64,000 bases of DNA from Mortierella alpina (Eukaryota > Mortierellomycota > Mortierellomycetes > Mortierellales > Mortierellaceae). The stretch covers positions 1,922,001-1,986,000 of the forward strand of contig JANATF010000002.1 in the NCBI GenBank assembly GCA_029449245.1. The letters run 5' to 3'. The notes below the pieces were generated by a model. It saw only the letters and a program-made list of their open reading frames with translations, was not told the DNA's origin and searched no databases. The position numbers and the translations under genes are program-made. This document shows positions 10,483 through 21,307 of the stretch, in pieces. How positions within the stretch are numbered: position 1 is the first letter of the stretch; every line of letters begins with the position of its first letter.

Positions 10483-10720
10483 TGCCATACCTCATTTTTT
10501 TTTATCTTGCGCAGGCGTCAAGAGATAGTAAAATTCAGATACCAAGTGAGAAAGTGATTGTTGCAAAGGAGTTATACCTTGGAAGCGTTTTTTTTCTGTT
10601 TTTGATACAATTGCGTTTATGAAGAAAAAACGATGCACCGAAAATGTGTGAACTCTAGAAGGTTGCTGATGGTGATTATAGAAAAAGGAAGAGAAAGACG
10701 TGTGCTTGCAGGGAAGTTGT

Positions 10721-12391
10721 TTACAGCAAGAACTTCCAAGCGACGGCACCGACGATGACGGCCAAACCGACAATGTATGAGCGGCTGTAGGGTTAGTGAG
10801 GGTTGCGTCCATGAGTATGAGATTAGGGTAGGCACGAGTGGCGTGATGCGGTTGTAGGCAGACGCGATAGACAAGAGAGGGAGAGATAGGATAAAAAAAA
10901 GACGGTGGGACAGCATGGTCAGTAAACGTGTCTGTGTAACATAAAGTTTGCGGGGGGTTGATCGAGCTCTCTTCCTATTCCTGATGACAAAGAACCTCCG
11001 CCTAGCAGCCTCTCCATTTTTTCATGTGTTTCCCAGGAATGGACCAGTGGCCCCAAGCTTCAGGATGGTGTCTCCTGAAGCTGATCCCCGAGCGAAAAAA
11101 GTAACGAGAAGAAAAGAGAACAACTCGACATCGTCAAGGCTCTGACCCTCAAACGAGAAAAAAAAATAGAATGCTCGCTCTTGTTATTTGAATCCGTGCT
11201 GAAGAACAAAAAGCAAAGACGATATCGAGATCGCTGCTTTTTCTAGCACTTGGTGTGCATTGCTAAATGCCCACCACCTCCCCTCTATCGCTTATCTCAT
11301 ATGCGAGTCGTTGCCTTGGTCCTGATCTTTGGTTCGATGTCTTGGAGGACGTTTGGTTGTTGGGTATTTTGACCAGACCCGAGTGGTATTATCGCCTTTC
11401 CTTTCCCTGTCCCGTTCAGTTGATTCCGAGTCGCCCACCCCTTGCCCGATCCACTCTTCCCTTCATGATGCGTAAATCGACCTTCAATCCTCTAAAAGAA
11501 GCTTTTGACCCATGAGACCAACCTTCCAGAGTCCGAGCTCTCGCCAACGGGGATGGGCTTGGGGGTGGTCGAAGAGGCCGACTTGGGCTTCTTTCCAGAA
11601 GCCTATCAATGTTAAAAAATAGGGGGGAGGGGGAGGGAGGGAGATAATTAGACATTTGTACGAGTGCAATTTCACGCTTGGACTGAAAAGAGAGGGCGCT
11701 TATCAGATCGAGCAAAGACAGCAGCAATGTGCATGAATGTATACAAAACGGCCTGCGGAAGAAGGCCATTGTACAAGAAAAAGGGAAGAGGATGGTGCAG
11801 GTGAACTTACGTCTGACTTGTACTCTCCGACGTACATCTTCTCCATGATCTCGCGGGCTTCGTCCGAGTGTCCAACATCCTCGAAGGACTCGGTGGCATC
11901 CTTACCGGCCTCGTCAAAGAGGACCTCCTCTCCACCGGGGTGCTAGGGGTTTGGACAGGTTTGAGAAGTAGGAAAAAGAAGTGTCAAACAAAGTCAGTCC
12001 TTATGCGCATGTGGTGGGCGGCAGCATTGGTCGAGGTGATCAGTCAGGAACTAGTAAATGAAAGACTCGATCAAGATGAGAGAGAGGTGCGATACAGAAA
12101 ATAAAGGAATCGAAAAGGGTGTAGTGTCCTGCGTCCATCATCATCAGCAAAGAGACACAATGTGATTGATGCCAGGATTGAGCGCAGTCTCCGAGCTCCG
12201 AGATTGAACGTTGGGGAAGATGCAAGGGGACTCAGTTCGGTGCCTGAGGATCAATCAAGCAGATCAAGAAAACACACCTCGTCAATGAAATCTGTGCAGT
12301 CGTAGACCTTTCCGCCCACAGCAAGGTACAGGCTATCCCGGGAGCCGTGCCCGGCCAGGTCAGCGTCGGTGAAGGTCTTGATCTCGGACAT
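10721..12391 (-). CDS. CYB5: Cytochrome b5, tail-anchored (129 aa)
   Basis: Four exons on the minus strand: 12391-12278, 11942-11811, 11602-11523 and 10784-10721, joining in phase. The small heme protein donates electrons to fatty-acid desaturases, sterol enzymes and P450s at the ER. The heme-binding domain (about 1-82) has the HPGG motif at His39 and a second axial ligand at His63 (VGHSDEA), the standard spacing of 24. A Lys/Ser/Pro linker (about 83-107) is followed by a single hydrophobic tail and a basic end (WKFLL), a C-terminal ER anchor. The size is typical. The last intron (738 nt) is far longer than any other in the window, so the exact fourth exon rests on the tail anchor and the phase match. 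Confidence 0.93.
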
Positions 12392-12548
12392 GATGTGCAG
12401 TGTGATGGTTCAGGAGAAGTGGTGAATTGCAAAGAGAAGAGTCGAGCGGAAGGAGTCTGAAATAGCACGCTCGTACGATCACTCTGTTCACACGTATGGG
12501 CTTTGCTCGATTTATTCGTACGTATTTGACCCTGGAGCCGCTGCTCGT

Positions 12549-13747
12549 CTACTCCGAAGTGATCTTGCGGTAGATGACAAACAGGATAAGGAAGACAAGC
12601 ACGGCTATGATTGACGCTGTGATCAGCTTGTTTGTGGCCATTCTAACGTGGACAGGGAGTAAAGGACAAGAAAATCCATTAGTGTCCGATCACAGCAGCC
12701 TAAGGACTTCCCTGACACTAAGCACCATCTGATCATCAACATACCGACGAGCCATGCCCTTTAGTGTGCGTGATGCCTTGTCAATGTTGGAATCGGCTTC
12801 CAGAAGTGTGTTCCGGGTGTGGATAATTTGCTCGCGTTGGCCTCTGAGGTCGGACAAGATGCCTGCTCCTAGCGACTCTGTTTCGAGCGCAATCTTGTGG
12901 CTATCCTGCAAGCGCCTGCTGCTCTCTGCAAGTCTGTCAGTGCCGTTCAGCAGCCGCGTGCGCTGGTCCATCGATGCTGTATCCAAGTCAATGCCTCCGC
13001 TGGCGCCTCCCAAAAGCTCGTCCCTGTCGGCCGTAGACCTTGATGTTGACTGAGCACGCTTCTATTTTAACGATAGTCATTAGCAGTCTGAGGCAAACAT
13101 TTTGGGGAAACATTTCCTGCGCAATGCAAGGCACACAACGGCATTCCTACCAGCGTTTGTTTCAAGCGTTCAAGTTCCGTCTTGTGTCCACGAAGCCTGG
13201 CTTGAAGGCGGGTTCTCGATCCCTGAGGCAGGTTCAGCAGCTCCATCTCCATTTGATGGAGCTAGAAGAGCAAAAGTACATACAATATTTTAGTTTGGGT
13301 CAGCTGCTTACCAACACAAACACTCCTTCAATGGTCACTTGTCAGGATAACAACATCTCAGGAGGTCTTTCCATACAATTTCATTAGCCTCGTCAATCTC
13401 TCTGTCTGCTGCACGGAGCGTCTGCTTTTTGACCTCTAGTAAGGAGAAGTAATCAAGGTGAGGAGGGGTGCGCGGTCGGGGATGAGTCAGAACAGAGAAA
13501 CCAAAGGAAAACGTTAACCATAGGGTATTAACAGGTAACTGTCAGGAGTAGAGTAGTGAGGCTCTCTCCCGCCTTCCGCCAAGCACAAAGCAATGGCATG
13601 GCTGCTGGCGCTGGGCTTGAATGGGCGTAGTTAGTTACCTCCGACTTCGCTTCCGGAGGCGTTGAGTCGCTCTTTGATGGAGACCTTGATGGCCTCGTAA
13701 TCCTGTTCATAGCTTTCAAAGAGCTCAGAGCCGCCAGCTGAGTCCAT
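12549..13747 (-). CDS. VTI1: v-SNARE Vti1 (Qb-SNARE, 229 aa)
   Basis: Five exons: 13747-13639, 13435-13377, 13261-13151, 13061-12745 and 12642-12549, totalling 230 codons with all phases matching. The protein drives fusion of Golgi-derived and endosomal vesicles with late endosome and vacuole. An N-terminal three-helix bundle (about 1-95, with the MEMELLNLP stretch) precedes the SNARE motif (about 130-195), where the central-layer Gln lies in GQREQI. A C-terminal hydrophobic anchor ends at the short lumenal tail KITSE. Length and order match yeast Vti1. The stop codon is only 157 bases from the CYB5 start on the same strand, and the 5' end faces the Spc19 gene across 186 bp. Confidence 0.95.
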
Positions 13748-13933
13748 GGTAATTAGTGTTTGTGTGTGAGAAAGGGGTGGGGATGAATGAGGATGCAACG
13801 TGGAAGCAAGTTTAAAGAACAAGCATATGACTTCAAAAAAGAAAATGTGACGTGTTCGCTCACACCTTACTCTAGAAGGCTGATTTTTTTTTGTCGTTCT
13901 GCAATCTCATTACGCGACATCAGGCACAACACA
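13748..13933. promoter_or_regulatory. Bidirectional promoter VTI1 / SPC19-like
   Basis: Only 186 bp separate the two divergent start codons, so both promoters must sit here or overlap the 5' UTRs. No TATA box is obvious. Confidence 0.6.
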
Positions 13934-15835
13934 ATGGACACGCACGGTGGATACAGCTACGGCTATGGACAGCAAAGCATCAGGCGTAGCTCCAACGGAT
14001 ATTCGACTGCAAGGCGGACAACCTCATCCACCGCATTCGCCACCCAATCTTATCTCCCTTCGCTACAGAGATGTGTAGCCACTTTAGAGATGTCCACACA
14101 ACTGGTAAGGGGACGCCTCTCAGACAGGGATAGCACCCGAATATGTCCTAGGATACGGAAAAACGGCCCCAATGCTGAACAAGTGGTCGTGTCGCTCTTA
14201 TAGCTTAAATCCTCACTGTCGATGCTGGACGAAGTGACAAGTGGATACCCCAGACTTAAGACAATCACATCCCACACCAAGGTAATAGTTTGTCGTCTTT
14301 ACCAGGATGAATGCCAAAGGCATATTATACACACCCTAAACATTTTCTCTCTCTCTCTCTCTCTCTTCCTCTAGAAATTCGAGTTGGTGTCAGAGCAGGA
14401 TATTGCTAGCGCACAGGCAGATGTGTCTAAGAAGGTGGAACCACAACTGTTCGCCTTGACAGACAAGGCTGTGGAGATTGTTCTCGCTCTCGAGTCAAAG
14501 GAATACCAACTCATGGACAAGGTTCATATCGAAAAGGAAAAGGAGCAGCAGCGACTACAAAGGCAGAAGGCAGCAAAGTCGGGACTATCAAACATTAAAA
14601 AACTTCAGTCGTTGACAAGGCGGAAAGATGAGCTGACACGAAGTGCCCTTGAACTGGACTCGGTGCTGGATCAGAAGCGGGAAGAGTTTAATCAATTGGT
14701 CGAGAAGGCCAACACTCTGGACTCGCAATCAGGACAACCAGCATCCGCCAAGAGGGCGAAACACAATCACAACAATGTAAAGAGTTTGGGCAATATGGTA
14801 CTACTATATGCAACATGCGGCTCTTGACTAACGATAATCTGCGTCCGTGTGCTAGGAATCTCGGGAATTGAGTAGGAAAGAGGAAGAACGGAATCGCGAG
14901 GTCACAAAGAGGACTCAGGAGCTGCGGTCAATACAGCAAAAGATTGAGGATAAGCGCAAGTCGATCAGTGAAGCAAGAGCAAGAGTGGAGACTCAAGGAC
15001 GCGCCAGCAACCCTCCTGGGCAACCGGATTTTGATCCCAGTAAGAATCTAGGCCCAGGAAATATACGACGCCTGGTGATATTATATATGGTTAGGGTGTT
15101 ATATATCTAACCTATCCATGCTATTATAGCGAAACCATGGACCATGTACAACAATCACTACGCTGTTTTGGAACATACGCTTCAGTCGACACTCAAAGTT
15201 GGAGAAAGAGACACAGATATTTATGAGGAAGCGTTTGCACGACTCTCTGCGGCCTATGTTAAGGAACTGGATGCGCGGCAGGCACAGGTAAGCAGTGTTA
15301 TTTGACATGAGTAGTGGTTGGATATCTTACCATGTAATGCTATGCTAAAAGTTCATTCCTGATATGTATATAGACGGATAAGGAGCAGGATAAACTGATG
15401 AGGGACCATACGAGGACGCTGTCACAGATGCGGAACCTTTGCAAGCTGCTCTTTCCGGAAGAAAGTATTGGCCTTACAATGGTCCGATTGCTGGAACTGC
15501 TGGCAGGCACCTGGGAAAATGAAGTATACTACGAGAATCTTGTACAGGTACACCCCAACCAATCGTGTTGTTATCGGACATGCTCACATTTCCTCCGATG
15601 AACTCATGCTAACGCTTTGCTTTCCCCTGTTATTCGTCTCTGCTTTTTAAAGAACGAGTTTCCGCTGGAAGAGGAGCGACGACACAATCTTGGCCGTGTC
15701 ATCAAGATCCTCAAGTTGATTGGAATTATAGAGATCGCTACTGTTCAGAGGTCCAAGAAAGGCGACAGTCAGGACGGAGACGAACCGTCAAAGACCAAAG
15801 AGCAGGTCGTGATACGAATCAACTACGACTCTTGA
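13934..15835 (+). CDS. SPC19: DASH complex subunit Spc19-like with long C-terminal extension (456 aa)
   Basis: Seven exons: 13934-14104, 14204-14281, 14375-14797, 14856-15039, 15130-15287, 15374-15547 and 15653-15835, all in phase (457 codons). Residues about 38-165 read like Spc19: L-x-x-C-V-x-x-L-E, then GYPRLKTITSHTKKFELVSE, D-I-x-x-A-Q, and a long helix. Spc19 belongs to the DASH/Dam1 ring that couples kinetochores to microtubules. Yeast Spc19 is about 150-165 residues, so roughly 290 extra residues follow here: a coiled coil (about 165-285, Glu/Lys/Arg-rich heptads) and a folded-looking helical region (about 290-440) ending with NLGRVIKILKLIGIIEI. I cannot name the latter. The exon 4 donor at 15040 was chosen because only it keeps the frame. 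A fusion of two genes by annotation error is unlikely, since the splice phases run through. Confidence 0.75.
14347..14371 (+). repeat. (CT)n tract in SPC19 intron
   Basis: An uninterrupted CT run serves as the polypyrimidine tract just before the exon 3 acceptor of the Spc19-like gene. Confidence 0.85.
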
Positions 15836-15968
15836 AATATGTGATATCAAAAAAAAAAAAAAAAACTGAGCAGTCACTTGTTTACACCAGCCTGTTTACA
15901 CCGCTATATATCCCTATCATGCTCGTTGCTCGTCTCTCACCACTCTCAGCTTCGCATTCTTTCGCAAC

Positions 15969-17246
15969 ATGGTGTCCAAAAAGTCCAAGAAGACAGAGGA
16001 GGTCAGCGGTGCTGCCGCTGGAGCTCTCGACCAGATTTCCAACTTCTTCATTCTCCCATTGCAGATGCCCTCCATCACAACCTCACCTTCTTCCCCTCAC
16101 ATCTCTGCCGCCTACAAGAACGTCCTTCATTACATCTACTTCAAGAAGCACGAGTCTCCCAAGGAGGACAGCAAGACACCCAAGAACAGGACCCTATTTG
16201 TGCTCAACATCCCTGTCGATGCCACAGAGACCCACCTCCGGGACCTGTTCAAGCCTTGCGGTCGAGTCGTCTCAGTCCACTTTATTAACAAAGTCCATGA
16301 TACGAACATGACCAAGGAGGAGCGTGAGCAACAGGAGGAGCTTGAGCGTATGGAAAAAGCGGCAGCAATGATTGAAGCAGAATCAAGCAACAAGACAAAG
16401 GGCAGCAAGAAGGGGTCTAAGAGCAAGCAGGCTGAAGGATCAGAGGGTGTTCATTCTCGGACACTCTATGCCACGGGATCACAGGCCTATGTCGTGTTCC
16501 TGGAGGAGCAGGAGTTGAGCAAGGCGTTGACGATGAAGAGGAAAAAGAGATCCTGGATCAACACTGGAAGTGATGCCACCGCAGCTGACGCTGCCAAGCT
16601 GTCAAGTTTGGGTGTATCAAGTAACGAACCTTTCGCACATTTCTCAAGTTGACGTTTTTGTGATGATCCTGCCTTTTCAATTGTCTTGCTGACCCACCGC
16701 CGTTGCGTTTCACTTAGAATGGATCAACGAATACCACATGAAGCGACCTGAAGCATCAGTATTGCAGGTCAAGGTCGATGACTACATGGAGAAGTTTGAG
16801 CGGTCCGAATACGAGGCTCAGCAGGCAGCGCTGGCAAGACATAATGTAATGGACGAGGATGGATTCACACTGGTCACCCGTGCCGGAAAGGGTGGCCACA
16901 ACACAGATGGCGTCATTACTGTCACAGCAGCCAAGGCTGAGGATGTCAAGAACCTCAAGCCCAAGAAGAAGGAGCTTCAGGACTTTTACCGTTTCCAGAT
17001 GCGTGAAGCGAAGCGCGACAGTACGTTGAACATGCCTACTTGAATCAGGACGGACGCAAAGCGTGTTTGAGGATACGACTTTATATGCGTCTTGATCACT
17101 GTTGTTTATGACCTATGGCTCATCATGAATTCCTTCGTTCACCCTTCATCTCTCTTCTAGAATTGGTGGATCTTCGTCGCAAGTTCGAGGAGGACAAGAT
17201 GAGGATCGAGGCACTCAAAGTCAACAGACGCTTCAAGCCCTACTAA
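15969..17246 (+). CDS. RRP7: Ribosomal RNA-processing protein 7 (346 aa)
   Basis: Three exons: 15969-16620, 16718-17020 and 17161-17246 (347 codons in phase). Rrp7 acts in the nucleolus in the UTP-C/CURI module of the 90S pre-ribosome, needed for 18S rRNA and the small subunit. An N-terminal RRM-like domain (about 50-110, with the RNP-like NRTLFVLNIPVD stretch) is followed by a charged insert (about 115-165). A WINEYHMKRP linker after the first intron leads to the C-terminal Rrp7 domain ending LRRKFEEDKMRIEALK...RFKPY, which is the family's conserved tail. It is slightly longer than yeast Rrp7 (about 300) because of the insert. The ATG at 15969 is preferred over a frame starting at 15832, which is a shadow frame. 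Confidence 0.93.
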
Positions 17247-17344
17247 AGTCTCTTCATATATACATATATTTTTATTGCATATCACCATCCCAAGGATATT
17301 AAACGCCGAACTTTCATTTTGAATGGACGTGGTCCTGTCGCTCT

Positions 17345-18355
17345 TTACTCGGTCTTGATAGGGGATATGTAGCTCGACATGGGATCTCTCGCACTCACTC
17401 GTTTAACGGCAAGGTCAGCATAGGCAGTCTCTTGCTCAGTTGTTGACAGCTTGGCTCCGTCGATGCACGCCTTGTTAAAGTGATAGAACGTTATGATACC
17501 ATGGTTGTGTCCAATCATTCGATGAAGGATAAAGCGCTTCTGTCCTCGAGCAACCTTTTCTCGACACGTCTGACATGTCGGCAGAGGGCCTCTGAGGCCT
17601 ACAACCTCTGCGTAAAGTCCCTTCCTATAGGAGATCTTATTGCGAGGCGCCCGTTCTCGGTGTGTGGACCCGGACGACGCTGTATTTGCCGCATTCCTCT
17701 CATTATCGTCGGTCCGACCTGCACTGGTGAAACCTAGGTCTAAATCCATGCCCTCACCACCCTTATCCCCACTGCTGCTGTTGCTGCTGCTGTCGCTGTT
17801 GTTGATGTTCATGTTGTTGCTATCTATGAAACTCTCTTCTCGACTATGTGTGGGCGCACTCGCTTGCGGACTTGCTGCACCCAAGGCGGATCCAGGAATC
17901 ACAAGTGGGTGATAAGTGTTGCTGCTGTGGTTCTGCAAGTCTGGTGGTTGATGTTGTTCCAAAGAAGTACCCGAAGGCACTGCTTGGTCAGTCGTATTGA
18001 CCATGCGTGAATCGAACGTTTCCCTGTAGTTCCTCCCTAAACGACCTGTACGGAGAGCGCTTAGGTCCCTATCCATGGAGGCCCAAGCCAGCGAGAATGC
18101 CACATGGATATGTTCAATGCATCGGAGTTCAAGTCGTTGCAAGACAGCATTGCTCAGTGGGGAACCGTCGTTATACTCGAGCAATATCAGCTGTAGTCCT
18201 TTGCAAAGGACCGTTTCCACTGTCGACAGTGTTACGTTTTGCATGTCTATGCGCGAGGGTGAGTATGCACTGGAATGGAGGGAGAGGAGGGAGAAAAAAG
18301 ACTGGAACGATTGTGTTTTTGAGAGTGCTTTATTACCGCTAACCTCTACCGACAT
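17345..18355 (-). CDS. Hypothetical Cys/His protein, possible zinc-binding C-terminus
   Basis: An intronless frame ending at 17345, with in-frame ATGs at 18355 and 18244 (a further Met codon at 18400 would overlap the end of GLE1). I do not recognise the family. From the 18244 start (MQNVTLSTVETVL) comes a helical, hydrophobic N-terminal region (about 60 residues). A long disordered Ser/Asn stretch follows. The C-terminal block holds CQTCREKVARGQKRF followed by an H-x-x-G-H-N-H-G cluster and FYHFNKAC. The C-x2-C ... H-x4-C arrangement with a basic/aromatic core resembles PARP-type or treble-clef zinc modules, but spacing does not match a known signature exactly. It lies directly behind GLE1 on the same strand (42-153 bp gap depending on start) and converges on RRP7. 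Confidence 0.6.
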   Translation of the reverse strand: MSVEVSGNKALSKTQSFQSFFSLLSLHSSAYSPSRIDMQNVTLSTVETVLCKGLQLILLEYNDGSPLSNAVLQRLELRCIEHIHVAFSLAWASMDRDLSALRTGRLGRNYRETFDSRMVNTTDQAVPSGTSLEQHQPPDLQNHSSNTYHPLVIPGSALGAASPQASAPTHSREESFIDSNNMNINNSDSSSNSSSGDKGGEGMDLDLGFTSAGRTDDNERNAANTASSGSTHRERAPRNKISYRKGLYAEVVGLRGPLPTCQTCREKVARGQKRFILHRMIGHNHGIITFYHFNKACIDGAKLSTTEQETAYADLAVKRVSARDPMSSYISPIKTE

Positions 18356-18396
18356 GTTGTTTGAGGGTGTTTGGAATAAATTACAGGCGGGACATC

Positions 18397-21017
18397 TCAA
18401 CGATCAAATTCTCGTCCTTCTGCAGGGGGTAAATATCCATCTTTCAGCAAACCCTCCAATTGGGTCTTCAAACGCGTTGTGCCTGCAACGCCTTTCTTGG
18501 GCATCAAAGGGATAAAGTCTCTGACCAAGAGCTGGATCACCTTCCTGGCCTGGTTTCCGTACGTCCTAATGTATTTATCCCCGCAGACCTAGATCAAAGA
18601 AGAAAGCGAGAGGTGTAATTGTAAGCGCTAATATTCAAAAGCCGTTTCTACAACACTTCAGCCCCACTCAAGCTACGAACCTCCAGGAACACATTGATGA
18701 GTGACGGCGTGATTGGCCAAGGCGGCATGTTCACGATGCGAGCCATCCATGTCCAACCATGCGACAGAGGATACGCGTTTTGACCCTCTAATAAAGATAC
18801 ATTGTATACAAACATTAGAATCGAGTATCATTAACACGCGGAACCCTTGGCTATCGACAAAGAGCTGCGGCACAAGAAGGCACTTACGGATAGCAGTTGT
18901 CTGCAGAATAGCGCAATAAAGCGTAAAGATTGCACACTGACGTGCGTTATACTTGTCTTCTTTCTCCCATCCACCATCCGAGTGTTTATAGCCCAGCTTC
19001 TTGAAGTAGTGTTCGGTGGACTCGGTCTTCGAGGGAGACATCCATTGCAAAAGTGACATATGTAAAATTAGCACCTTAGAATGGCAATGTCCTGACCTGA
19101 GGCGTTACATGGGAAATGAAAAAGATCGCGCAAACAGATTGTAAACTCACCTGATCGTGTGCAAAGTACTTGGGAATGACATATGGACACTTTTTAACAA
19201 ATCGAGCCATAAGTACATCGAGGAACCGCGGGTGATTTGTGAAGAGCAGCACTGCAACATGGGCCACTGGAAAAGCCGGGGCGGATTTGACCAAGGCTTC
19301 GTTCTCGATTTGTTCCTAAAATACAATTATCACCATGCGCAAACGCGTAAGCTAATCGAACAGGGTGCGTCCCACTTTCGAGGCTCTCACATGTACGACA
19401 AGCTGTTAAAAGACATCCTTACCAGGAACTTCTTTCCCGTCTCGTTCATGAGCCAGTTGTAAGCATTCTCTCCATGGGACTGCTTCATCCTCTTGAACAC
19501 TCGATCAATATCCATGGCCTAATAACATATTTTCATATATCGGATATCAGTACGAGCCACAGATCCACCGAAGTGCGCACGATATTAAACTACTTACAAC
19601 TCGCATGACTTGTTCTCGTTTGTTGAAGAGCTGTCCAATGAAAGGTACAATTTCTCTCCTAGCCTCGAAGCAGATCTTCTTCAAATCTCGGTTGCCGACA
19701 ATGCCGGGTTTTACAACCGTCCGAAGATGAAGAACAATTTTGGTATAATGCTGCCATTCCGCTTCTGCAGTGTCGCTGACGAACGTCGAACTGCTGTTGG
19801 AGGCGGCAGCAGCTGCAGCAGCTGCAGCCTTTTTGGCCATCTCCGCTGCTTCCTGCTGTGCCTTCTTCTCCTTGGCTTCCTTAGCAGCGATTTCGGCCTT
19901 CTTCTTGTCCTCTGCCACCTTTTCGAGCCTCTCCTTTTCCAGATTCGCTTTTCTGATGCTTTCTTCTCGGATTCGAATGGCGGTTTCTCTTTCCTCCTTG
20001 ATCTTTGCTAAACATGCAGCGAATTCCTGAGTGTGCAGCAAATCATATGGCCAAGAAAAACAGTCAGATATAGGTGTCCCTATCAACAGCATATCCTATC
20101 AAGTGTGTGTTCGCCGGGCTGCGGGCAGTGGCGTGCCTACATGATTTGGTGTAGTCTTACGTTGTCCATGGCTTGATTCAATGCCTCGGTTTCCTTTCGC
20201 CGCTTCTCCTTGATAGCCTCAGTCTCCATGGTCATATTTCGAAGTTTTTGAATAATATCATCGTTCTCCCCTGTCCAAGAGAGTTGGGTAGCTTGAGGCT
20301 TTTTCGCGATGCTGTTAAAGTCCTTGGTGATCTTGTCCGCGATAACGGGTGCGAGTTCCTGCGTGCGGATCAGCGTACACGATGTTAATCAGCGAGAATA
20401 ATGCTGGTAACCAAGAGTTGTAAAATAAGTGTTCCTGTTCAGGTTACCTTTCCGGACTCTTGTAGTTTTTGCATTTTTAATTCCCATGGATCCATGCGGC
20501 CTGTGATATGGGCCACGTAGTGAGCCGGGCTATTGGGATCTATAGTCCGACTGCCTTTGGCCAGACAAGTTCCTGCTACTGTCGTTCCATTCTCCTTGTC
20601 CGATCCAGAGTAACCGTCATCCGAATCCTCGTCTGAATCCTCTTCCGATGAAAAGTCCGCCAGGCCATACCCAGATACGACTGAGGTGCGCCTCCTGTCA
20701 CTGGAGCCTTTGTTTGATGTGCGATGGCTGTTGTTGATTGAATTCATTGCTGTGCTGGACCCAGTCCTATGCTTTGCGCGGACTGTCGACGCGAGACCAA
20801 CATTCTGGTAGTATATAGAGGAGCTCTGGGAGAGAGGGCAACGCGAGAGTTCGCTACGCGTGAGGTCGACATCCTCGATTCCGTGGCCTGAAGAGCCTCG
20901 AGTCCCTCGTGAAAGACGCATCTGTGCCAGTTCTGGATCGTCGTCCCTGATATGGCCCTCGGTTATGGAATGCCTGAGGATAAGCTCGAACGGAAGACCT
21001 TGGTTTGCGGACATCAT
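18397..21017 (-). CDS. GLE1: mRNA export factor Gle1 (631 aa)
   Basis: Eight exons: 21017-20448, 20358-20161, 20026-19598, 19518-19423, 19315-19151, 19026-18888, 18787-18681 and 18588-18397 (632 codons, all phases match). Gle1 sits at the cytoplasmic face of the nuclear pore and, with inositol hexakisphosphate, activates the DEAD-box ATPase Dbp5 to release mRNPs. The first about 190 residues are disordered with an acidic patch (SSEEDSDEDSDDG). A Lys/Glu/Ala coiled coil spans about 257-331. The C-terminal helical domain carries the diagnostic blocks FVKKCPYVIPKYF, LGYKHSDGGWEKED and LSHGWTWMARIVNMPP. The exon 6 start at 19026 (after CGAAG) was chosen because it gives the family-like D-Q-T-E join. 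The start ATG pair at 21017 is the first in frame; an upstream GTG was not used. Confidence 0.94.
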
Positions 21018-21307
21018 GGCTTTAGGCTTGACTGATGGGCGCAGGCAAAATTGTCGCTTGTGATGGGGTTTGAGGTGAGAGTGTGTGTCGAATGTGAACG
21101 GAAACACAGCGCCTGATTATTACGGCTAGTCTGAACTCAACAAGAGGAGATGCTGTAGGTACACCGCGTTTTCCGTGATAATGGAGCGTCAAGATGCAAG
21201 AGGCAAAGCTGTAAGAGAGAGAGTGTGTTTTGAACGCGGGCGGACCAACAAAAACATGATGATAAGTGACTGTTTATTGTATGATATGGCCAGAGGTGAA
21301 AAACACG

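Noticed and set aside
8767-12391. NOX and cytochrome b5 as a functional redox cluster
   Set aside because: They are convergent with separate promoters, and the neighbouring genes are unrelated. Simple adjacency is not evidence of a joint pathway.
15040-15110. Alternative exon 4 end of the Spc19-like gene further downstream
   Set aside because: It breaks the frame into exon 5. The GTAAGA donor at 15040 gives a continuous frame.
18993-19074. Longer exon 6 of GLE1 starting at 19074
   Set aside because: It adds an unconserved hydrophobic stretch. The acceptor before 19026 restores the family-typical join.
21018-21107. Upstream extension of GLE1 from a GTG
   Set aside because: No ATG in that part; the ATG pair at 21017 is a normal start.
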